From IMG/VR virus record IMGVR_UViG_3300022749_000065, positions 1-30,070 of that record: 30,070 nucleotides of DNA; one strand, given 5' to 3'. The translations under genes and the position numbers were made by a program. Within the stretch, counting starts at the first letter, position 1. Each line of letters starts with the position of its first letter. Below the pieces are notes generated by a model, which did not search any database, had not been told where the DNA came from, and saw only the letters and a program-made list of their open reading frames with translations. Source of the DNA: a virus. This document shows, in pieces, positions 12,269-19,455 of this stretch.

Positions 12269-12694
12269 ATGCTCGGCTTCCTTTCCCTCCTTCCGCTCGG
12301 GCGCCGTCGCCCGTCCGTGCGGGCTCACCTCGGCGGCATCGCAGGCAAGCTCATGAGCCTCCAGCAGACCATCGACACCCTCGCGGCTGACACGAAGCTG
12401 AATGCCCAGGTCACCGCCCAGACCGCGGCTGTCGCCGCCGCCACGGCCGTCGCGGTGAAAGCGATCGGCGAGACCGTCTCGAAGCTCGCCGAGGTGCAGG
12501 GCGTCGACACGACGGCGGCCGATGCCGCGCTCGATGGCGTGGGCGAGCACCTCACCACGCTGCTCCAGACCACAGGCCAGACCGGGGCGACGCTGCCGGG
12601 CACCGACGCCGCGCCGGCCGCCGGAACCACGCAGGAGCCCGCCGCTGGCGATCAGACCGGCGCCGCCACCGAGCAGGGCGCCTCGGCCACCTGA
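12269..12694 (+). CDS. Hypothetical helical protein with low-complexity tail, 141 aa
   Basis: Not recognised. A basic N-terminus (MLGFLSLLPLGRRRPSVRAH) leads into a long Ala/Thr/Val-rich helix (KLMSLQQTIDTLAADTKLNA, then AAVAAATAVAVKAIGETVSKLAEVQGVD), which looks like a coiled coil. The C-terminal 40 residues are a Gly/Ala/Thr/Gln low-complexity tail. AAGGA precedes the ATG by a suitable distance. An internal ATG (MSLQQTIDTL, 12353) is an alternative start. The composition resembles small phage virion-associated or spacer proteins, without a specific match. Confidence 0.6.
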   Translation: MLGFLSLLPLGRRRPSVRAHLGGIAGKLMSLQQTIDTLAADTKLNAQVTAQTAAVAAATAVAVKAIGETVSKLAEVQGVDTTAADAALDGVGEHLTTLLQTTGQTGATLPGTDAAPAAGTTQEPAAGDQTGAATEQGASAT

Positions 12695-12707
12695 CCCCGA
12701 AACGAGA

Positions 12708-12744
12708 ACCGCCCGGCCTGCTGTGGGAGCGGGTGCCGGGCGGT
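12708..12744 (+). terminator. Intergenic hairpin, 10-bp stem
   Basis: ACCGCCCGGC (12708-12717) pairs perfectly with GCCGGGCGGT (12735-12744) around a 17-base loop. It lies between two rightward genes and is not followed by a T-run, so it may be a processing or attenuation site rather than an intrinsic terminator. Confidence 0.4.
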
Positions 12745-12784
12745 CTGAACAGAATGGGCGTCGTGCCCATCCATGGAGAGACAG

Positions 12785-13345
12785 ATGGAAGCCACAACAG
12801 ACGCGGTTGCGCAAGCCGAAGCCATAGTAGAGCTCGGCATTGAGACCTTGCGCGGCGATATCCGCGACCGGATCCTGGACAATATCGTTCGGCAGATGCC
12901 GTGCTGGACCAAGATGTCCGAGCACGAGCAGCGCACCATGATCGGCCGCGCTGACGAGGTGGCCGGTAAGACGGTGCGCGAGGCCATCAAGGTCGTGGCG
13001 CATCAGGGCTTCGACCACCTGGTGGTCTCGACCGGCAAGTGGACTGTGAAGGACGGCCTTAAGCTTGAGGTCGGAGCATCCGGCTCGGTCGACGATATCA
13101 CGAAGCTGGCTGAGCACGGTGCCAAGCCGGCGGTCCTCGTCCTGGCGGAGCCAAGCGTGTTCTTCGGCCAGCGCGCCGATGCGCTCGCGGACAAGGATCA
13201 ACCCGACCTGCCGATCGACGAGGGTGACGAGTCCGAGGACGGCGACGGTGATAGCGACGAGGCCGAGGCCGATCGCTCGCCCTTGCCGGAGCCGCCCGCC
13301 CGCGAGACCCGGTCGCGTCGCACCCGCGAACCCGCAGACGCTTGA
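12785..13345 (+). CDS. Conserved hypothetical phage protein, 186 aa
   Basis: The N-terminal 60 residues (AQAEAIVELGIETLRGDIRDRILDNIVRQMPCWTKMSEHEQRTMI) and the following VREAIKVVAHQGFDHLVVSTGKWTVKDGLKLEV are a pattern I recall from early genes of several alphaproteobacterial phages. They are unnamed there. The C-terminal 60 residues are highly acidic (QPDLPIDEGDESEDGDGDSD) and then switch to a basic end. The acidic segment suggests a protein-binding tail like those of ssDNA-binding or DNA-mimic proteins. GGAGAG lies six bases before the ATG at 12785, so it is preferred to the ATG at 12773. It immediately precedes a RusA resolvase. Confidence 0.72.
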   Translation: MEATTDAVAQAEAIVELGIETLRGDIRDRILDNIVRQMPCWTKMSEHEQRTMIGRADEVAGKTVREAIKVVAHQGFDHLVVSTGKWTVKDGLKLEVGASGSVDDITKLAEHGAKPAVLVLAEPSVFFGQRADALADKDQPDLPIDEGDESEDGDGDSDEAEADRSPLPEPPARETRSRRTREPADA

Positions 13346-13360
13346 GCCTGGAGGCGCGCG

Positions 13361-13819
13361 GTGTTCGAGACCGTTATCATCCGCCTGCCCGGCGCCCCTC
13401 GCGGGAAGGGCCGGCACCGCGCGCAGCTCGTCCATCGGGGAGGAGTGGCGCGCATCCATTCCCATCCCGACCAGAAGACCGAGGCCTACGAGGGCGCCCT
13501 GCGCCTCGCGGCCGGCGCCGTCATGCGCGGGCGCGCCCTGCTTTCCGGACCGCTGGAGGTCCGGATCTTCGCCACCATGCCGATCCCGGGGAGCTGGTCG
13601 AAGCGGAAGCGGCTGGACGCGTTCGAGCGCCGCCTGCGGCCGACGACCAAACCAGACTGGGACAACATCGCCAAGGTTATCGACGCGCTGAACCAAGTCG
13701 TCTGGGCAGACGACGCGGCCGTGGTCGATGGCGTGGTCCGCAAGTTCTACGGCGAGACGCCCGAGCTGGTGATCCAGGTCACGGCGCTAGAGCCGCAAGC
13801 CGCGAGGGCGGCGGCATGA
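13361..13819 (+). CDS. RusA-family Holliday junction resolvase
   Basis: A 152-residue RusA-type endonuclease, which cleaves four-way junctions formed during phage replication and recombination. The diagnostic motif KPDWDNIAKVIDALNQVVWADD lies at 97-118, with metal-binding D99 and D101, K105, D108 and the final DD pair (117-118). The N-terminal PGAPRGKGRHR and ATMPIPGSW segments fit the family's beta-strands. The GTG start at 13361 has GGAGG eight bases upstream. Its stop overlaps the next ATG (ATGA). Confidence 0.92.
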   Translation: MFETVIIRLPGAPRGKGRHRAQLVHRGGVARIHSHPDQKTEAYEGALRLAAGAVMRGRALLSGPLEVRIFATMPIPGSWSKRKRLDAFERRLRPTTKPDWDNIAKVIDALNQVVWADDAAVVDGVVRKFYGETPELVIQVTALEPQAARAAA

Positions 13820-14016
13820 CATGGGTGCTCATTTTCTCGGGCCGCGAGCTGTTCCGCGGCACCTATGGCGGCGCGCTCGACGCGGCCGAATCCATGCGCC
13901 TCTGCGAACGGGCCTTCCATCCGGATGGGACCGAGTTGGCGCCGCGCCTGGACCGCGGAGTGATGCTGGTGCTCGCGCGGATGGTCCCGGCCTTCCGACG
14001 GAGGGCTGCAGCATGA
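13816..14016 (+). CDS. Hypothetical small protein, 66 aa
   Basis: Not recognised. The sequence runs MTWVLIFSGRELFRGTYGGALDAAESMRLCERAF, then a basic C-terminus (LARMVPAFRRRAAA). It is probably a small alpha/beta protein without a membrane span. ATGA overlaps with both the RusA gene and the methyltransferase gene support its reality and its start. Confidence 0.62.
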   Translation: MTWVLIFSGRELFRGTYGGALDAAESMRLCERAFHPDGTELAPRLDRGVMLVLARMVPAFRRRAAA

Positions 14017-14624
14017 GCCACCGAGAGAATAAGGCGCACGCGCTCTCGGAGCGCGGGAACGACCTCTATGAGACGCCGGCCGTGGCCGTGCGGGCGCTAC
14101 TCGGGCGTGAGTGGTTACCGCAGCGGATCTGGGAGCCGGCCTGCGGGCCCGGCGCCATCGTGCGCGAGCTGTGCGCGGCCGGGCACGACGTCCTTGCCAC
14201 CGACCTAGTCGATTACGGCTGGGGCCACGAGGCCGGCTTCGACTTCCTGAAGTACGAGCGGGCGCCCCGCGGCATCGACTGCATCGTCACGAACCCGCCC
14301 TACAAGGACGCCCGCGCCTTCGTAGAGCAGGCCGTGCGGCTCTGCCCGCGCGTGATGCTGCTGCTGCGGTTCTCGTTCTACGAGAGCATCTCGCGCGGCT
14401 CCATCCTCGACACGGGCACGCTGGCTCGAGTCCGCTGCTTTCGGAAGCGGCTGCCGATGATGCATCGAGACGGCTGGCAAGGCCCGAAGGCCTCCTCGAA
14501 CATGGCGTTCGCCTGGTTCATCTGGGACGTCTCGCACGACGGAGCGACGCAGCTCAGCCGGCTCTCCTGGGAGGACTTCACCGACGAGGCCAGTGCCGAT
14601 CCTCTCCTCATGGCCGCGGAGTAG
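14013..14624 (+). CDS. Orphan DNA adenine-type methyltransferase
   Basis: A 203-residue SAM-dependent methyltransferase. The SAM-binding motif is EPACGPGAIVRELCAAGHDVLATDL (41-65). The catalytic tetrapeptide NPPY is at 94-97 in CIVTNPPYKDA, which fits N6-adenine or N4-cytosine transfer. The N-terminal RGNDLYETPAVAVRALL is common in phage methyltransferases of this size. No target-recognition domain beyond the core and no cognate restriction nuclease is seen in the window, so it is an orphan. Such enzymes usually protect phage DNA from host restriction or act on replication timing. It is coupled by ATGA to the preceding small gene. Confidence 0.87.
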   Translation: MSHRENKAHALSERGNDLYETPAVAVRALLGREWLPQRIWEPACGPGAIVRELCAAGHDVLATDLVDYGWGHEAGFDFLKYERAPRGIDCIVTNPPYKDARAFVEQAVRLCPRVMLLLRFSFYESISRGSILDTGTLARVRCFRKRLPMMHRDGWQGPKASSNMAFAWFIWDVSHDGATQLSRLSWEDFTDEASADPLLMAAE

Positions 14625-14627
14625 GCG

Positions 14628-15482
14628 ATGGCGATCCGTTCAGAAGCCCTTCGCGCGCTCGTGGCGGCCGGCGCCTCGGCCGAGATGCTGCTCGCGGTGA
14701 TAGAGGCGGACGAGAAGGCTGCGGCGGCCGAGGTCGATGCCAAGACCGAGAAGCGCCGAGCCCAGACCGCCGCCCGGGTGCGCCGGCACCGTGAAACGCA
14801 CCGTAACGCTGGTAACGGCGGTAACGCGTTACCCCCCGGCCCCTCCCCGGATGGTCCGCCCCCTCCTCCTGCACCTCCACCCCCACCCCTTAACCCCTCC
14901 CCGACCCCCGGTTCCGACCCTGAAGGGTCGGCCGACGATGTCGGGCAGGCTGGCGCAGGCGCGGCCGAGCTGGCGCGAGCCTTTCGCCGAGAGCTGCTGA
15001 CACGGGGTGCCGCGCTGATCTGCGCCAACACCGGCCGGTCCCATCGCTCCGCCCTGGCCCTGATCGGTCACTGGCTGGCGATTGCCCACGACGAGGCGGT
15101 GGTGGTGCTCGGTCTGATCGAGGAGGCCGACGGGCGCGAGCTGGCTGATTTCTCGAGCTGGGTCGACCGGCGCCTCCAGGCCCGCCGCGAAGCCACTGGC
15201 CGACGCCCGGACCGCGGGCGTCCTGCCCAGCCAGCGCCTACGGGCCTCGCCGCCCGTCTCATCCGCCAACACGCCGAATCCCTGACGGGGGCCCTTGATG
15301 TCGAACCGCCTGCCATCGACGCGAACGACCCAAACGCCGGCCCTCATAGAGGCGAGGATCTCGGAACTGCATGGCAGGCTGGAGGCGCATCCCGTCCTTC
15401 CGACGCGGTACTGCGTGCGGCGGGACAGGGCGGTTTCGACCTCCGAGCGGCAGCAGCTCTCCGCCGTCGCCGAGCGGCTTAG
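14628..15482 (+). CDS. Hypothetical protein with proline-rich linker, 284 aa
   Basis: Not recognised. Residues 1-60 are helical and end in a basic segment (EKRRAQTAARVRRHRETHRN). A linker of about 35 residues follows, dominated by proline (PPPPPAPPPPPLNPSPTPG). Then comes a helical domain (LARAFRRELLTRGAALICANTGRSHRSALALIGHWLAIAHDEAVVVLGLIEEADG, ELADFSSWVDRRLQARRE). The two-domain plan with a linker recalls phage replication or helicase-loader proteins, but no motif confirms it. The last 62 codons overlap the next gene in another frame and look like shadow sequence. Confidence 0.55.
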   Translation: MAIRSEALRALVAAGASAEMLLAVIEADEKAAAAEVDAKTEKRRAQTAARVRRHRETHRNAGNGGNALPPGPSPDGPPPPPAPPPPPLNPSPTPGSDPEGSADDVGQAGAGAAELARAFRRELLTRGAALICANTGRSHRSALALIGHWLAIAHDEAVVVLGLIEEADGRELADFSSWVDRRLQARREATGRRPDRGRPAQPAPTGLAARLIRQHAESLTGALDVEPPAIDANDPNAGPHRGEDLGTAWQAGGASRPSDAVLRAAGQGGFDLRAAAALRRRRAA

Positions 15483-16047
15483 CGCTGAGCTGGCCGCCTC
15501 CTCAAACCCCGCCCACGTCGACACGGTCGTGACCCGGGTGCTCCTGGGATTCGAGCAGGGGCGCGGGCGGGGCGACGACGAGAACGAGGTGCTGATCGCG
15601 GAGTACGTGTCGGCGCTGAAGGCTCTGCCTCTGGCGGCGATTCACGCGGCGGCCGAGCGCTTCCGGTCCGGCGAGACACTGCTGCTGTGGGTGAAGCGCT
15701 GGCGCCCTTCACCGGCCGAGTTCGCGGCCGAAGTGCGTGAGGGGCTGATCCCGCTCCGGACGCGGCTGCTGCACATCCGGCGCGTGCTGGAGGCCGAGGT
15801 CTACGACGTGTCGACGCCGGAGCAGCGCGCGGAGGTCGCGAAGGCGGCCGAGGCGCACCTGCAGCGCATGCTGCAAGCCGAAGCCACGAGGCACCGGCCG
15901 GAGACGCCAGCGGAGATCGCCCGAGCGCAGCGGGCGAAGCTGGACGAGGACCTCGCACGCCTCCGTGCGACCGGCAACGGGCCGGACATCGGCCGGCTGA
16001 TCGCCCGCATTGACCAGCGACACGGTTCGGCTGGAGGCGCGCGGTGA
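15298..16047 (+). CDS. Hypothetical protein, 249 aa
   Basis: Not recognised. The first 60 residues include ARISELHGRLEAHPVLPTRYCVRRDRAVSTSERQQL. A helical core follows (AHVDTVVTRVLLGFEQGRG, LIAEYVSALKALPLAAIHAAAERFRSGETLLLWVKRWRPSPAEFAAEVREG). The final part is a long charged helix (EQRAEVAKAAEAHLQRMLQAEATRHRPETPAEIARAQRAKLDEDLARLRATG), likely a coiled coil. The central part recalls phage proteins that control loader or primase steps, without a nameable family. The ATG at 15298 lies inside the preceding gene. If a later start is used, the overlap disappears. Confidence 0.6.
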   Translation: MSNRLPSTRTTQTPALIEARISELHGRLEAHPVLPTRYCVRRDRAVSTSERQQLSAVAERLSAELAASSNPAHVDTVVTRVLLGFEQGRGRGDDENEVLIAEYVSALKALPLAAIHAAAERFRSGETLLLWVKRWRPSPAEFAAEVREGLIPLRTRLLHIRRVLEAEVYDVSTPEQRAEVAKAAEAHLQRMLQAEATRHRPETPAEIARAQRAKLDEDLARLRATGNGPDIGRLIARIDQRHGSAGGAR

Positions 16048-16289
16048 GCCGGCGCCCGGATCTCTGGAAGGCCGAGTTGCGCGACCGCGAGACTGCGCGG
16101 AAGGCGGATGAGGCTGCACGCGAACTGCCCGTCGAGCGCACATGCGCGGCCTGCGGGGTGTTCGGTGCCTCGTTCGGCTTTGGCGTGATGAAGAATCGGT
16201 CTGACGGTATGTGGTCGTGCGGCGATCGAGAGTGCCGGGCGATTGTCGAAGCCCAGGTGACGATGTCTGCCTTGATAGCTGCGGAATAG
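16044..16289 (+). CDS. Small zinc-finger protein, 81 aa
   Basis: A small basic protein with an N-terminal helix (DLWKAELRDRETARKADEAARELP) and a four-cysteine site: C34 and C37 in RTCAACG, then C59 and C64 in WSCGDREC. This fits a zinc-ribbon or treble-clef finger. The GTG start overlaps the previous stop (GTGA). It is the last gene of the coupled early run, and the sequence after it becomes AT-richer. Confidence 0.68.
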   Translation: MSRRPDLWKAELRDRETARKADEAARELPVERTCAACGVFGASFGFGVMKNRSDGMWSCGDRECRAIVEAQVTMSALIAAE

Positions 16290-16350
16290 GAAATTTGACG
16301 GCAAATTATCGCAACGTCGCTCAGAACTTGTTTCTACCCCCTAAACTACA

Positions 16351-16587
16351 TCAGTTCATCGGCCCGCGGAGATGCATCTCAGTGAAGCGGGGTAGCACAG
16401 TGATCGAGTGCTTAAACGACCGCTGGCCTCTAGGCCGAATGCGGGGCTCTAGATGGTCGAAAACTTGCGTTTGGAACCTTTGCGCCGACGGCCCGACGTC
16501 ATACCGCTCTTGGTTCGAGGCAAGCAGAAGCGTCGCGATCAACATCGCGCATGGAAGGCTGAGGAGAACAATCTGGGGGATGCTCAT
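16351..16587 (-). CDS. Putative small membrane protein, 78 aa, leftward
   Basis: The N-terminus MSIPQIVLLSLPCAMLIATLLLAS is an uninterrupted hydrophobic helix without a preceding charge cluster. It is followed by a polar, Arg- and His-containing domain of about 55 residues. It could be a signal anchor or an uncleaved membrane span. No clear Shine-Dalgarno is seen. Base composition is lower in GC than in the neighbouring genes and there is no competing plus-strand gene here, which supports it. It may be cargo. The rest of 16290-16767 shows only a small AATTTG/CAAATT hairpin at 16292-16307 and the GGCTGC repeats. Confidence 0.42.
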   Translation of the reverse strand: MSIPQIVLLSLPCAMLIATLLLASNQERYDVGPSAQRFQTQVFDHLEPRIRPRGQRSFKHSITVLPRFTEMHLRGPMN

Positions 16588-16666
16588 TGCTGGTCCCGCA
16601 ACTTCTGATTGTGCTCAGGTTGTCCTTGCTGATGGTAAATGGATTGTTAACGCGTCCAGGGATGTG

Positions 16667-16732
16667 GGCTGCGGGCACGATCAGGCTGCTGGGCTACGGG
16701 AGGCTGCGGTCTTGGCTGCTGGCCCTGGCTGC
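16667..16732 (+). repeat. Five GGCTGC direct repeats (iteron-like cluster)
   Basis: GGCTGC occurs at 16667, 16684, 16702, 16714 and 16727, followed by the dyad GCTGAC-C-GTCAGC at 16744-16756. The cluster lies just before the DUF6362-like gene. It could be an iteron or regulator-binding array, or simply codon repetition in a 28-codon frame (16662-16748). Confidence 0.3.
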
Positions 16733-16767
16733 GCTGTCGAGCGGCTGACCGTCAGCGTGCAGCCGCA

Positions 16768-17208
16768 ATGTTGATGGCGAACCCGTCGAGGATCGAGGGG
16801 CCGGACCCGCCGGCCATGACGTGCCATGATGTCGAGCGCTGGCTGGTGGCGGCGTTCATGGCCTTCACGGGCGCGGGTATCTTCAGCGTCCGGGCGAACC
16901 GGATGCAGCCGAACGACCCGGGCGAGATGGCCGCCACCTTCGATTGGATCGTGTTCTCGGCCGAGATCCTGGGGCGCGACAGCCCGGAGCGCATGGCCCT
17001 GCTGACTTGGTCGCGGGCGAAGGCGCGGCGGCGGATCAAGCGCCACCGCCGGCTCCGGCTGCTGAAGGATGTGCCCGGCGGCACGATCACTGATTACTGT
17101 CGCGAGTTCGGGATCTGGCGGCGGACCTTCGACCGGCGCCGGAAACGGGCCTGCGAGCGCCTCGCCGAGGCTTGGAATATGCGCGGGTTGGATCGGCCGA
17201 GTGGTTGA
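16768..17208 (+). CDS. DUF6362-like HTH protein, possible late regulator
   Basis: A 146-residue protein. The core begins MTCHDVERWLVAAFMAFTGAGIF. Its C-terminal half resembles the DUF6362 pattern: ERMALLTWSRAKARRRIKRHRRL followed by an HTH-like segment (GTITDYCREFGIWRRTFDRRRKRACERLAEAW). The strongly basic middle suggests DNA binding. It is the last gene before the accessory block and lies in the position where lambdoid phages keep late-gene regulators, so a role in late transcription is possible. That is inference from position. The ATG at 16768 has no clear Shine-Dalgarno, so starts at 16774 or 16816 remain possible. Confidence 0.65.
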   Translation: MLMANPSRIEGPDPPAMTCHDVERWLVAAFMAFTGAGIFSVRANRMQPNDPGEMAATFDWIVFSAEILGRDSPERMALLTWSRAKARRRIKRHRRLRLLKDVPGGTITDYCREFGIWRRTFDRRRKRACERLAEAWNMRGLDRPSG

Positions 17209-17430
17209 TCCGCCTGACTACTTCAAAAGCCCTCGCTGTTTGGACGGGTAGCCTGGTATGTTTCCTTGTGACCTATCTCGTTAATCAGTAAAATTCTGCA
17301 GATATCCGGTAGGTAGGCGCTTAAAAGGCACTAAACCCTAGCTTAGCTGGGGTACGTGTTCATCAGAAGAACAGTTTCTGCTTGATGAGTGGGCCAACAT
17401 TCAGAAATAAATTCAGGAACTGCTCATCGT

Positions 17431-18123
17431 TTAAGTGACAGAAGTGAGATCGTCGGCATTCTTATAACAAAGATCAATGTTGAACTTTTTGCGATTGATC
17501 GAGTCTATAATTTTCTGCAGCTGCTTTTGCGCTGCCTCATAGTTTTCGCATTTGACAATTTCGTTAATCGCTTCAGAGGAAGGCGATCTACGCCCTGTTC
17601 GTCCGCTTCGTTGAAGTATAAGATTGAGTTCCATCTCGCGCGAAATATCGTTCACGAAATGACCTTTATCGTCGTCAACGATGAAGTAATCAAATACGGA
17701 TAGGAAGAAATACTGATATAATTTATTGTCGACCATCGCAAGACGACTCGAAAGATTCAAACGAAATTCGTTTCTGACCTGCTCATAGCCCTTCCTTTTT
17801 TCGAGAAGTTCATCGACCACCAGCTTAAGGATTTCGTTGGTATCCTTTGGGTCGGCATCCCTCTGGTTTTTGATGTCTAATTCCTTGATTCTTGCCTGTG
17901 CAGCAATAAATATCATTCCGTAGTCTACATGTATTTTGGTGATCTCTTCGTATGTTTTTTTGATATATTTTCTAAAATGCTTACTATCTCGCCCTGGTAC
18001 TCTAACGTTGTCTTTGAAAAGAAGTGCAATGCCTTCTTTAAAAGATTGCAGAATGGCCTTTAGCGAAATTATCTCAGGCAAAGCAAGCTCCATCCGCTCA
18101 CATTCGATCTTTTCCGGGTGCAT
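17431..18123 (-). CDS. AT-rich cargo gene of unknown function, 230 aa
   Basis: Not recognised. The protein is soluble and Lys/Glu/Asp-rich: LPEIISLKAILQSFKEGIALLFKDN, then FRKYIKKTYEEITKIHVDYGMIFIAAQARIKELDIKN, a charged helix (EILKLVVDELLEKRKGYEQVRNEFRLNLSSRL), and KLYQYFFLSVFDYFIVDDDKGHFVNDI. It appears all-helical and has no membrane span or catalytic motif that I can name. Its GC content is far below the rest of the phage and it runs against the flanking genes, which is typical of a recently acquired, independently expressed cargo gene. A second in-frame ATG at 18093 (MELALPE) could be the true start. Confidence 0.72.
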   Translation of the reverse strand: MHPEKIECERMELALPEIISLKAILQSFKEGIALLFKDNVRVPGRDSKHFRKYIKKTYEEITKIHVDYGMIFIAAQARIKELDIKNQRDADPKDTNEILKLVVDELLEKRKGYEQVRNEFRLNLSSRLAMVDNKLYQYFFLSVFDYFIVDDDKGHFVNDISREMELNLILQRSGRTGRRSPSSEAINEIVKCENYEAAQKQLQKIIDSINRKKFNIDLCYKNADDLTSVT

Positions 18124-18376
18124 AAAATCTATGCGTTACTGAGACATATTTGTACTGCTCATCCATAGTCTTGCGATTATCGGTGGCTGGTCGCGTCACC
18201 AATCAATGTTAGTTATATAGCCTGCCGTGCCGCAGTCCAGGGCGGGACGGCTACAAACACGTCCGGATTTTCGTTTCTGTATCAGCGAGCGGGCGGGGGG
18301 AATCCGCCCGATGCGAACGCTACGGGCGGGAACCAAGCGTTGAGTTTGAGCCGTTTGCGCGGGCTTACGGTTCTGA

Positions 18377-19420
18377 ATGCCGCACCGACCGATCGCGGTT
18401 GCCAGTGTCCAAAAACGGGACGCAGATGAAGCGTCACGGATCGGCGGAAGGCCGGCCGGCGCTAGGGGCACCACCGTGGCAGCGTCCAGGACCAAGACCA
18501 TCAGCCTCGCCGGCTCGCCGGCCCACCACCAGCCGGGCGCAGTCGACCGCCTCGCCGTGCTTCGGGCACAGCAAGCGGATCTCGCTGAGAAGCGTGCCGA
18601 CAACGCCGAGCTGAAGGCGCGCCTCGCGGCGAAGCAGGCCGCTGAGGACGCGACGACGAAGGACCTCTGCAAGGTCGTGATCGACCGCATCCAGAAGCGC
18701 GAGGCCGATGCGCGTGCGCGCCGGAAGCTTGAGACGCCTCAGGAGCGCCACCGTGCGAACCAGCAGCGGAAGCGGCTCCGCCTCAACCCGCACGTCGAGC
18801 GGGACGCCGCGATCAAGCCTGGCCGTCGCATCGTCACCGACCCGACCAGGCTCGGCGGGTTCGTCGAGGTCCAAGTCAACAAGCAACTCGATGTCCTGAC
18901 CATGGAGCACTCGGCCAGCCGGATCAGCGATCAGGAGTTCGCCGTCGGGCGGCTGCTCCAGGAAGCCTGGACCGGAAGCAGCGACAGCGCGGATCGGCGC
19001 ATCGAGCGCATGGCGCGACTGGGCGTGATGATTGACAGCCGAGAAGAGGAGGAGCTGGCACCGCGCGAGATGGGGATGCTCCGGGAGGTGTTCCGGCTCC
19101 GAGCGATGGCCAAGCTCGACGAGAAGCTCGCCGGGATCGTCGGGTGGATAGGGGTTCGCTTCCTGAAGGCCATCCTGGTTGAGGGCCACACCCTCAAGTC
19201 CTACGCCTCCTGCACGGTCGGCGGTGGGGATCGCGGCGTCGGGCGGGTTGGGGATCGGTTCCGGTGGCTGCTGGAATCGGTGACGGACGGACTGCACACC
19301 GCCGAGGGGCCGAGGCAGCACACGCCGCGAGACATCTACCGCGATGATGCCGACACGGTGCCGGCCCGAGTGGCGGCGCTGAAGGCGCGGGTAGAGGCTG
19401 CGGAGGCCGAGACAGCCTGA
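18377..19420 (+). CDS. Hypothetical phage protein, 347 aa
   Basis: Not named. Residues 1-50 are low complexity. Residues 55-135 form a charged, basic helix (LRAQQADLAEKRADNAELKARLAAKQAAEDATTKD, then KREADARARRKLETPQERHRANQQRKR). The C-terminal half is a folded helical domain: QEFAVGRLLQEAWTGSSDSADRRIERMARLGVM, LREVFRLRAMAKLDEKLAGIVGWIGVRFLKAILVEGHTLKSYA, FRWLLESVTDGL. That second half faintly recalls DUF6456-like regulators found in alphaproteobacterial phages, but the match is weak. No Shine-Dalgarno precedes the first ATG, and a GTG at 18476 could be the true start. Confidence 0.6.
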   Translation: MPHRPIAVASVQKRDADEASRIGGRPAGARGTTVAASRTKTISLAGSPAHHQPGAVDRLAVLRAQQADLAEKRADNAELKARLAAKQAAEDATTKDLCKVVIDRIQKREADARARRKLETPQERHRANQQRKRLRLNPHVERDAAIKPGRRIVTDPTRLGGFVEVQVNKQLDVLTMEHSASRISDQEFAVGRLLQEAWTGSSDSADRRIERMARLGVMIDSREEEELAPREMGMLREVFRLRAMAKLDEKLAGIVGWIGVRFLKAILVEGHTLKSYASCTVGGGDRGVGRVGDRFRWLLESVTDGLHTAEGPRQHTPRDIYRDDADTVPARVAALKARVEAAEAETA

Positions 19421-19455
19421 CTTGGCTGTGCCAGCATGGGCGTCGGGAGGCGTCC

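Noticed and set aside
12146-13696. 516-codon leftward frame
   Set aside because: Antisense to the 186-aa protein and the RusA gene, both of which are well supported.
18290-18310. CGGGCGG/CCGCCCG hairpin as a terminator
   Set aside because: The stem is good, but neither strand has a T-run after it and there is no gene ending close by.
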